Positions 1 through 5,193 of a DNA stretch of 9,106 nucleotides are shown in pieces (positions within the stretch are counted from its first letter, which is position 1; the number at the start of each line of letters is the position of its first letter). Under the pieces are notes generated by a model. It did no database searches and was not told the DNA's origin. It saw nothing but the letters and a program-made list of their open reading frames with translations. Position numbers and translations under genes: made by a program. Source of the DNA: Thermodesulfatator sp. (GTDB lineage: Bacteria > Desulfobacterota > Thermodesulfobacteria > Thermodesulfobacteriales > Thermodesulfobacteriaceae); NCBI GenBank assembly GCA_027036915.1, contig JALWCD010000090.1, positions 1,803 to 10,908 on the forward strand, in the 5' to 3' direction.

Positions 1-861
1 ACCAACAAGGTCCTCACCGTGGATCACGTAAATCTTGACGAGATCGCCCAGGTGGAAGACTCCCTCTCCAAGGTCCTGGGATATCTCAACATCGGGGTTG
101 AGTATCTGGCCGGAACCGACCCTGAGGCCGGAAAGAGGATTCTTGAGAGTTATTTTTTAGAGGATATCTTCCGACTGGCCCATACCCTCATCGTGGGGCT
201 ACGCAAGAAGGCCCGGGAGATTTCCTCCCAGGAGGGTCTGGATCCCCGGGTTCTCAAACACCTGGACGAACCCCTGGCCTCCTACTTGAAGGGCGTTTCC
301 GCCAGGGAGGCCAATCGCCTGAAGTTCTATGTGCCGGAGAAGGCGGGCACGGCCGAGGAATATCGCTGGTTCCGGAGCCTCTCGGAGGTGAGATATGTGG
401 AGAATATTCTCGAGATGGTGGGCTACTGGGCCCCTCTCATCCAGAAGGCCTTCGGCATCCCGCCCCTCTGGGTGGCCGAAATAGCCACCCGGAGAACAAA
501 TTTCCTGGAGCCCCGGGATATCACCTGGTCGGCCCTCATCCTTACCGGGCTGGCCAACTGGATTTGTTTCCGGGAGTTCAAGTTCAGACCGATCCCGGCC
601 GAAAAATGGCCGGAGGTTTTGGGGGCTTTTCTGGAGTTCCGCCCGGATCCCGAAAGGAACCGGTTCTCTAAGGCGCTTTTCGAGACCCTTGAGAGCAACT
701 TCCGTCGTCTGGCCCAGCAAACCTCTTATTATGCTCCGGAACTCGCGGAGGATTTTCTGCGGCTGGTGGTTTCCCGCTTCGAGGAGGAGTTCGCCTTCGT
801 GGAACCGGACGCCCCTCCCGAGCCCCGCTATGTGCGTTACGTTCTGATCGCCCTGGAATGA
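1..861 (+). CDS. Conserved protein of unknown function, 3' part (5' end outside window)
   Basis: The frame is open from base 1 to the TGA at 859-861, so at least 286 residues are present and the true start lies upstream. A GTG at 19 is the first start-like codon in the window, but nothing marks it as real. The protein is mostly helical, soluble and charged. It has no signal peptide and no metal or nucleotide motif that I recognise. One hydrophobic patch (around WSALILTGLANWICF, near residue 180) looks like a buried helix rather than a membrane anchor. From memory it resembles large uncharacterised Desulfobacterota proteins (DUF6178-like), which I could not verify. Its last 25 bases overlap the 3' end of the convergent radical SAM gene, and no terminator separates them. 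Confidence 0.75.
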   Translation, partial: TNKVLTVDHVNLDEIAQVEDSLSKVLGYLNIGVEYLAGTDPEAGKRILESYFLEDIFRLAHTLIVGLRKKAREISSQEGLDPRVLKHLDEPLASYLKGVSAREANRLKFYVPEKAGTAEEYRWFRSLSEVRYVENILEMVGYWAPLIQKAFGIPPLWVAEIATRRTNFLEPRDITWSALILTGLANWICFREFKFRPIPAEKWPEVLGAFLEFRPDPERNRFSKALFETLESNFRRLAQQTSYYAPELAEDFLRLVVSRFEEEFAFVEPDAPPEPRYVRYVLIALE

Positions 862-1787
862 GAACCCGCCTCCCGCTCTTCTTTGAGCCGGTAGAAGGTG
901 CGGCCTTCAAATGTGGTTTGCTGAAGTCGGCCTTCTTCTACCAGCCGCTCAAGGCTCCGGATCACCTCTTCGGGGGCCACCCCGAAGGCCAGGGAGAGTT
1001 CCTCCGCGGGGGCCGGCCTGCGGGCCAGATAGGCTAAGACCTCTTCCTCCGAAAGGGCCTTTCCGGGGGCCTGCGATCTTACGGGGGAAGGGGCAATGAC
1101 CTCCGCTTCAAGTTCCCGGGCCAGGGCCAGCATTTCCCCATGATCCAGAGGAGTGGCCCAGGACTCCGCCGGGGGGCGCACCACGGTGTTGAGCTGGACC
1201 CGGTGGGGGCCGATGTGGGCCACGGCCTCCCGTAAGGCCCTTATATCCTCTTCCGCATCGTTGAGTCCCTTAACCAGGAGAATCTCAAGCCAGAGCTCCC
1301 CTCTCATTTTCCGGCGCAGGCGGGCCAGACCATCCACCAGATCCCCGGGTGAGATTCCGGGGGCCGGCCGATTGACCCGCCGAAAGGCCTCCGGCCTTAC
1401 CGCATCCAGCGAGGCCAGCACATAGTCCACCTCAGAGAGGGCCTCAAACACCTCCGGAACCGCAAGCGTGGTACTGTTGGTGAGCACGGCTATGGGTTTT
1501 ACGCTCAGTTGCCGCACCAGTCTGACTACCTCTGGAAAACGCAGATTCAGGGTGGGCTCTCCGGAGCCGGTAAGGGTGATCACGTCGCAGGCCTTCTCCG
1601 CCAGCGCCTGTCTGAGGGCCGCCTCTATCTCCGCCAGGGGCCGGTATTCCGCCCTCTCCGTGGTCAGGCGGGTGGTGCGGCCGACCTCGCAGTAAACACA
1701 ATCCATGGAGCAGATCTTGGGAGGAACCAGGTCGACCCCCAGAGAGAGTCCCAGCCGGCGGGACCTTACCGGACCGAAAACGGGCAT
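837..1787 (-). CDS. Radical SAM protein of the COG0731 type with C-terminal winged helix
   Basis: This 316-residue protein opens with FGPVRSRRLG, followed by the 4Fe-4S/SAM motif CX3CX2C (Cys26, Cys30, Cys33; ICSMDCVYC). A glycine-rich SAM-binding segment GSGEPTLN follows, then conserved blocks (VLTNS, SLDA, VNRP, VQLNTVVRPPAE) typical of a family related to wyosine synthetases and widespread in methanogens and sulfate reducers. The last 65 or so residues (SEEEVLAYLARR to GRTFYRL) look like a winged-helix domain. The family should reductively cleave SAM; the substrate is unknown. I chose the ATG at 1787 over the ATG at 1829. It overlaps the stop of the upstream MNT gene as TGATG, with GAGG 7 nt before it, implying coupled translation as last gene of the operon. 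The 3' end overlaps the convergent gene. Confidence 0.88.
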   Translation of the reverse strand: MPVFGPVRSRRLGLSLGVDLVPPKICSMDCVYCEVGRTTRLTTERAEYRPLAEIEAALRQALAEKACDVITLTGSGEPTLNLRFPEVVRLVRQLSVKPIAVLTNSTTLAVPEVFEALSEVDYVLASLDAVRPEAFRRVNRPAPGISPGDLVDGLARLRRKMRGELWLEILLVKGLNDAEEDIRALREAVAHIGPHRVQLNTVVRPPAESWATPLDHGEMLALARELEAEVIAPSPVRSQAPGKALSEEEVLAYLARRPAPAEELSLAFGVAPEEVIRSLERLVEEGRLQQTTFEGRTFYRLKEEREAGSHSRAIRT

Positions 1788-2149
1788 CACGAGACCTCGC
1801 GCAGCTCTTTGGCCATGGGCCGGAACCACTCTTCAAGAAGTTCGGGAGAGGCCAGGTGAATTTCGAAGGGGGCTTCCGGTGGAATGCCGGCTTCCTCAAG
1901 GAGAGCCATTTCCACCTTCACCATTTCCCGGGCCCGGCGGCTGGCCCCTGGGTAGACCACCAGGAGGTCAATGTCACTCGTTCCCGGGTGAGCTTCTCCT
2001 TTTACTACCGATCCGAACAGAAATACCCGACAATCCTCTCCCAAAAGACGTTTTCCCGCTCTGAGAATCCTTCTGGCCCATTCTTCCGGGTCCTCAAAAT
2101 AAGGTTGGACTTTGCGGAGATAAGCTAATCTCCTTTCGACGAAAGACAC
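1787..2149 (-). CDS. MNT-type minimal nucleotidyltransferase (partner of HEPN protein)
   Basis: This 120-residue protein has the Pol-beta superfamily core: FLFGSVVKGE, then TSDIDLLVV, giving the GS...DxD motif around residues 46-62 with both metal-binding Asp present. The spacer between GS and DxD is 11 residues. A later acidic strand, FEIHLASPE, fits the third catalytic strand. Length and composition match stand-alone MNT proteins, which in characterised HEPN-MNT pairs act as antitoxins by transferring AMP to the HEPN partner. The start is GTG at 2149 with AGAGG 7 nt upstream. The first 25 bases overlap the end of the HEPN gene, and the stop overlaps the next gene's ATG. The HEPN-before-MNT order matches known pairs. 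That it works as an antitoxin here is inferred. Confidence 0.87.
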   Translation of the reverse strand: MSFVERRLAYLRKVQPYFEDPEEWARRILRAGKRLLGEDCRVFLFGSVVKGEAHPGTSDIDLLVVYPGASRRAREMVKVEMALLEEAGIPPEAPFEIHLASPELLEEWFRPMAKELREVS

Positions 2150-2517
2150 GCCTTGACCTCTTGGAAGAGCTTCTCCACCAGAAGAATGAGTTTTTCGGCT
2201 TCATCCTTTTCGTATTCCACCGGAAAATATCTGGTTCCCACGTACGAAAATTCCAGCTCTCGCCACCAGCTTTTTTCTCGCCGATAAAGTTCGCCCAGAG
2301 ACGCACAAAGCTTTTCGCTTTCTCCGAAAAGGATGCGCAGGGAGTGCGTCTTTGGGAAATCGCCCAGTTTTTGGGCTAGAAGGTATTTTAGCATCAGCTG
2401 AAGGGCCTGTTCCGCGTTAAAGATAGCCAGGTTATAAATCCCTTTTTCGCAAGCGCTTCGGGCAAGTTCCAGAAAGTTTTCAGCATTTATACGCAGAAAA
2501 TCGAATCTATCCCCCAT
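2125..2517 (-). CDS. HEPN-domain protein (partner of MNT nucleotidyltransferase)
   Basis: This 130-residue all-helical protein matches the HEPN family of PF05168 type. It has a helix with AIFNAEQALQLMLKYLLAQK (about residues 31-50), the conserved KTHSL turn (about 56-60), and a C-terminal helix pair with TRYFPVEY before the final helix. The only His is in THSL, and no Arg sits 4-6 residues before it. The Rx4-6H RNase motif of DUF86/HepT toxins is therefore absent, so RNase activity should not be assumed. The ATG at 2517 overlaps the end of the DAHP synthase gene by 11 nt. A GGAG lies about 6 nt upstream, inside that gene. Its 3' end overlaps the MNT gene by 25 nt. The pair may be a toxin-antitoxin module or a regulatory complex. 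Confidence 0.85.
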   Translation of the reverse strand: MGDRFDFLRINAENFLELARSACEKGIYNLAIFNAEQALQLMLKYLLAQKLGDFPKTHSLRILFGESEKLCASLGELYRREKSWWRELEFSYVGTRYFPVEYEKDEAEKLILLVEKLFQEVKACLSSKGD

Positions 2518-3619
2518 ATTTCTCCGCCAAATTTTTCATGGAAAGATAGGCCTCGCGGGCCAGGCGCACGTGCTCCATGAACCAGGGAAGCTCCTCGAGA
2601 TACAGGGCCTGGGGGCCGTCGCAGAGAGCCGTCTCCGGCCGGGGATGGAACTCCACCAGAACCATATTGGCTCCGGCGATCACTCCCTGAGCCGCGACAT
2701 GGTAGATGTCCTTGATTCCGTCCGGGGCCTCCACCCGGGAACCGATGGGGTGGGAGGGATCCACGCAGACCGGAAGCCGTGTCAGGCGTTTGACCACCGG
2801 GACGTGTCCGAAATCTACCAGGTTGCGGTGGGGATCTCCGAGATGGGTCCTTACGCCCCGCAGACAGAAGACGATCTTGTGGTTGCCCTCGCTGGCGATG
2901 TATTCGCAGGCGTTGAGGGATTCCTCAAGCGAGAGCCCCATGCCCCGTTTGTAAAGGACCGGGAAATCTGTCTGGCTACCCACGGCCCGCAGGAGCTCGA
3001 AGTTCTGGGCGTTTCGGGTCCCGATTTGAAGCATCACCCCGGTGGGATGCCCGGCGGCCTCCAGGGCCTCGCGGATCTCGTCGATGTGGTGCGGGGCGAG
3101 CACTTCCATGGCGATCACCCGGATGCCGTATTTTCCGGCCAGCTCGAAAAGCCAGGGTAGACATTCCTTGCCCAGTCCCTGGAAGTCATAGGGGGAGGTG
3201 CGGGGCTTGTAGGCCCCCATACGGGCCGTAACCACCCCGGCCTCGGAAAGGGCTTTAAAGATGGCCTCGGCGTTTTCCCTGGCGTCTACCGCGCAGAGTC
3301 CGGCGAAGACGTGGAAGGAGTCCTGATCGAAACGCAAGCCCTGGTATTCGAAACCAATGGGTTCAAGGGTTCCGTGGCGGCCGATCCTCCGGTACTTGGC
3401 CGAGACCCGGATGGCCCGCTCCACCCCGGGAAGGGCCTGCACCTCTTCGAGCGGTACCCGCTGGGTGTCACCTATGAGATGTATCTCCGTGACTTTTCGA
3501 GTGACGCCTTCGTACTGGGCCACGTGAAGACGGAGGCCCTCGAACCGCGAAAGATATTCCCTGATCTTCTGGAATTCCGGACTTTCCGGGCCAACTTCGG
3601 ATTTCAGGATGATGATCAT
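2507..3619 (-). CDS. aroF: 3-deoxy-7-phosphoheptulonate (DAHP) synthase, Thermotoga-like with N-terminal regulatory domain
   Basis: Catalyses phosphoenolpyruvate plus erythrose 4-phosphate to DAHP, the first step of the shikimate pathway, in the cytoplasm. Residues 1-80 form the ferredoxin-like regulatory domain of the Thermotoga enzyme (MIIILK..., IHLIGD). The barrel then shows Cys109 (AGLCAVD in place of GPCSVE), ARMGAYKPRTSPYDFQGLG (Arg133, Lys138), QIGTRNAQNF (Arg202), LYKRG (Lys224), CLRGVRT (Arg254), VDPSHP (His290) and VEFHPRPETALCDGPQAL (Glu323, Asp334). Metal ligands Cys, His, Glu and Asp are all present. Two oddities: the usual CERG is CLRG, and the His-to-Glu segment is about 7 residues longer than I recall for Thermotoga. 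The start is ATG 3619 with AAGGAGG 9 nt upstream (complement of 3629-3635). It is the first gene of the operon and overlaps the HEPN gene. Confidence 0.9.
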   Translation of the reverse strand: MIIILKSEVGPESPEFQKIREYLSRFEGLRLHVAQYEGVTRKVTEIHLIGDTQRVPLEEVQALPGVERAIRVSAKYRRIGRHGTLEPIGFEYQGLRFDQDSFHVFAGLCAVDARENAEAIFKALSEAGVVTARMGAYKPRTSPYDFQGLGKECLPWLFELAGKYGIRVIAMEVLAPHHIDEIREALEAAGHPTGVMLQIGTRNAQNFELLRAVGSQTDFPVLYKRGMGLSLEESLNACEYIASEGNHKIVFCLRGVRTHLGDPHRNLVDFGHVPVVKRLTRLPVCVDPSHPIGSRVEAPDGIKDIYHVAAQGVIAGANMVLVEFHPRPETALCDGPQALYLEELPWFMEHVRLAREAYLSMKNLAEKYGG

Positions 3620-3628
3620 CTCTATATT

Positions 3629-3635
3629 CCTCCTT
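3629..3635 (-). promoter_or_regulatory. Ribosome binding site of the DAHP synthase gene
   Basis: On the minus strand AAGGAGG lies 9 nt before the ATG at 3619. It is the strongest Shine-Dalgarno of the minus-strand operon and fixes the start. No convincing -35/-10 pair was found for this operon; its upstream region is taken up by the hairpin repeats. Confidence 0.8.
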
Positions 3636-3657
3636 ATTTAGTTTGAGGCCTCTAGAT

Positions 3658-3757
3658 AACATTCCCCTCCCGAAGGGAGGGGATAGGGGAGGGGAAGAAA
3701 ACCCTTGAGTTCCCCCCTCCCAAATCCTCCCCCACAGGGGGAGGAGGACTTTTTTAG
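3658..3757. repeat. Dispersed G/C-rich hairpin repeat, copy A
   Basis: This unit of about 100 bp starts with TAACATT. It then has a perfect 8-bp hairpin (3664-3671 with 3675-3682, loop GAA), followed by ATAGGGGAGGGGAAGAAAA. A second perfect 9-bp hairpin (3725-3733 with 3737-3745, loop ACA) comes next, then a GGACTTTTTT tail. Bases 3675-3694 also read as four G-runs separated by 1, 3 and 1 nt, a strict G-quadruplex pattern. Copy B follows 30 or so bases later with the same order of parts, and copy C lies at 7716-7785. The repeats are all intergenic. The origin (REP/MITE-like) is inferred. Confidence 0.8.
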
Positions 3758-3773
3758 AGGTTTCTTAGTTTAA

Positions 3774-3865
3774 CATTTTCCCCTCCCTCCGGAAGGGGAT
3801 AGGGGAGGGGAAGAAAATTCTTACCCAGACCCCTCCTCCAGAAGGGGAGGGTGGACTTCTTCAGC
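3774..3865. repeat. Dispersed G/C-rich hairpin repeat, copy B
   Basis: Same order of parts as copy A: AACATT, a C-rich arm (CCCCTCCCTCC), GGAAGGGGATAGGGGAGGGGAAGAAAA, then a second imperfect hairpin (CCCTCCTCC AGA AGGGGAGGG) and a GGACTTCTTC tail. The first hairpin is weaker than in copy A. The leading G-run is only GG, so the four-run G-quadruplex pattern is degraded here. The exact match of the block GGGGATAGGGGAGGGGAAG shows common origin. Confidence 0.75.
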
Positions 3866-3897
3866 TGTCTGATTTGTCTAATAGTGACGCAAATTAC

Positions 3898-3949
3898 CAG
3901 AAACACAAGTCTACTGAGGAGAGCAGAAACACAAGTCTACTGAGGAGAG
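3898..3949. repeat. Perfect 26-bp tandem duplication
   Basis: Two identical 26-bp units (3898-3923 and 3924-3949) beginning CAGAAACACAAG and ending CTGAGGAGAG lie head to tail with no spacer. They are followed by GGGGACTTTGTCTAAGAGTTTCTTG, which resembles the tail of repeat copy A (GGACTTTTTTAGAGGTTTCTTAG). The block may thus be part of another decayed repeat unit. Zero divergence suggests recent slippage or duplication. Confidence 0.85.
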
Positions 3950-3965
3950 GGGACTTTGTCTAAGA

Positions 3966-4088
3966 GTTTCTTGTTTTTCGAAAAAAATTTTTTCCGTATA
4001 AGACATGTAAAGATTAGGGAACGATTTTTTAAAAAAATCCTTTAGGTAAAAAATAATGGGAAGTTTTAGGACTTGAAAAATTTTTGGA
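3966..4088 (+). promoter_or_regulatory. A/T-rich region with two phased A/T-tract palindromes upstream of the cytochrome operon
   Basis: In contrast to the G/C-rich repeats before it, this segment is strongly A/T-rich. It has a palindrome GAAAAAAATTTTTTC at 3980-3994 and another, GATTTTTTAAAAAAATC, at 4023-4039, with centres about 43 bp apart (close to four helical turns). A further AAAAATTTTT lies at 4076-4085. Such phased A-tracts usually give intrinsic curvature and can bind nucleoid proteins. A role in controlling the cytochrome operon is inferred from position. Confidence 0.45.
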
Positions 4089-4102
4089 TTGCTGACCATA
4101 AT
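4073..4102 (+). promoter_or_regulatory. Candidate sigma70 promoter of the cytochrome operon
   Basis: TTGAAA (4073-4078) and CATAAT (4097-4102) match the -35 and -10 consensus at five of six positions each, separated by 18 nt. Transcription would start near 4109, leaving a leader of about 25 nt before the ATG at 4134. Found by eye in an A/T-rich region, so chance matches are possible. Confidence 0.5.
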
Positions 4103-4120
4103 CTCATGGAGAACTCTTAT

Positions 4121-4130
4121 GGAGGAGGGG
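4121..4130 (+). promoter_or_regulatory. Ribosome binding site deciding the cytochrome start
   Basis: GGAGGAGGGG sits 3 nt before the ATG at 4134, placing its GGAGG core about 5-8 nt from that start. This favours ATG 4134 over ATG 4119 (weaker GGAG at 4108-4111) and over an in-frame TTG at 4089. Confidence 0.7.
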
Positions 4131-4133
4131 TGT

Positions 4134-5180
4134 ATGGATAGGGTACGGGAATGGTTTGCGGTTTTGGCTGGAATTTGGTTGCTATTTTTGGGTGCCTGTA
4201 CCAAGGAGGCGGCTGAGAGGCGGGCTGAGGTGATCAAGCCTCCGGTGGTGGCCCCGGGCGCGGAATATGTGGGGCAGGAGACCTGTCTGGAATGTCACGA
4301 GGACTACGCCGCGGATGCCAGGACGAATGTGCACCTGCGACTGGCGGACTTCGAGGCTCCGGGCTACGCCAAGGGGTGCGAGGGCTGTCACGGTCCGGGA
4401 TCAAAGCACGTGGAGGCCATGCAGGAGGATGAGACCGAGGCCGGGCTTTCGGCCATTATTCGTTTCGGGGAAGAGGGTTTTGAGGGTGAAGAGGCCAGCG
4501 CGGTCTGCATGACCTGTCATGCCGGCGGCGAGACCATGCATTTTGCCTTCTCCGCGCACTTCGAAAACGACGTGGCCTGCTCCGACTGCCACAAGGTGCA
4601 CGGCAACAGGCGCGAGGCTCTTCTGGCCAAGGCGGAGCTTGACCTCTGCGCCTCCTGTCACCGGGATGTGCAGGCCAGGCTCTACTTCCCCTCCCGGCAC
4701 CCGGTGAAGGAGGGGCACATGCTCTGTTCCGACTGCCACAACGCCCACGGCACGGGCAACCCGGTTCCGGGCATGATCCGCACCGAGGAACGCCTGAACG
4801 ACCTCTGCCTCTCCTGTCACACCCGCTATCAGGGGCCGTTCGTGTTCGAGCACGAGCCGGTGGTGGAGGACTGCACCATCTGCCACGATCCTCACGGCAC
4901 GGTGGCCAACAATCTGCTTAAGCAGAACGAACCCTTCCTCTGCATGCAGTGTCACGAGGTCCATTTCCATGCGACGAGGCTTGCGGATACAGCCAATGAC
5001 TATGAACCCGCCGGAGATGTGGAAGGTGGTCGGCCTGACGTACCGAGTTTTCGTTCTCCACATGAAAGGGCCTGGGCGCAGGCCTTTCTTACCAAGTGTA
5101 CGCAATGTCACCAGCAGATCCACGGTTCGGACTTCCCGTCCCAGTCCCTGCCCGGACAGGGTCGGATGCTGACCCGATAA
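4134..5180 (+). CDS. Decaheme c-type cytochrome of the MtrA/DmsE type, predicted lipoprotein
   Basis: The 348-residue protein contains exactly ten CXXCH heme motifs, with first Cys at 51, 82, 125, 149, 172, 198, 225, 247, 270 and 322. Several are followed by a spare His (KVHG, NAHG, DPHG, EVHF, QIHG), as expected for bis-His hemes. Length and heme number match MtrA/DmsE cytochromes, which sit inside an MtrB-type barrel and carry electrons across the outer membrane. The N-terminus has a hydrophobic core (FAVLAGIWLLFL) ending in the lipobox LGAC with Cys22. Maturation by signal peptidase II is therefore predicted. With Thr rather than Asp at +2, the outer membrane is the likely site. Family members I know of have ordinary cleaved signals, so lipidation is noteworthy. 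The barrel gene starts 13 nt downstream, so the two are surely co-transcribed. Confidence 0.93.
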   Translation: MDRVREWFAVLAGIWLLFLGACTKEAAERRAEVIKPPVVAPGAEYVGQETCLECHEDYAADARTNVHLRLADFEAPGYAKGCEGCHGPGSKHVEAMQEDETEAGLSAIIRFGEEGFEGEEASAVCMTCHAGGETMHFAFSAHFENDVACSDCHKVHGNRREALLAKAELDLCASCHRDVQARLYFPSRHPVKEGHMLCSDCHNAHGTGNPVPGMIRTEERLNDLCLSCHTRYQGPFVFEHEPVVEDCTICHDPHGTVANNLLKQNEPFLCMQCHEVHFHATRLADTANDYEPAGDVEGGRPDVPSFRSPHERAWAQAFLTKCTQCHQQIHGSDFPSQSLPGQGRMLTR

Positions 5181-5193
5181 AGGAGGTGAGGCT

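Noticed and set aside
1788..1829. ATG at 1829 as start of the radical SAM gene
   Set aside because: It would overlap the MNT gene by 43 nt and add residues before the conserved FGPVRSRRLG start; ATG 1787 forms a TGATG coupling with the upstream stop.
2125..2517. HEPN protein as a standard HepT RNase toxin
   Set aside because: The only His lacks an Arg 4-6 residues before it, so the Rx4-6H motif is missing; only the HEPN fold is supported.
2570..3160. Plus-strand open frame across the DAHP synthase gene
   Set aside because: Shadow of a gene with well-conserved active-site motifs; no start signal.
3898..3949. CRISPR array
   Set aside because: The 26-bp units abut directly with no spacers, there are only two, and no cas gene is present.
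4089..4133. TTG 4089 or ATG 4119 as start of the cytochrome
   Set aside because: TTG 4089 lies inside the predicted promoter spacer. ATG 4119 has a weaker ribosome site and would put acidic residues before the signal peptide. ATG 4134 is preceded by GGAGGAGGGG.
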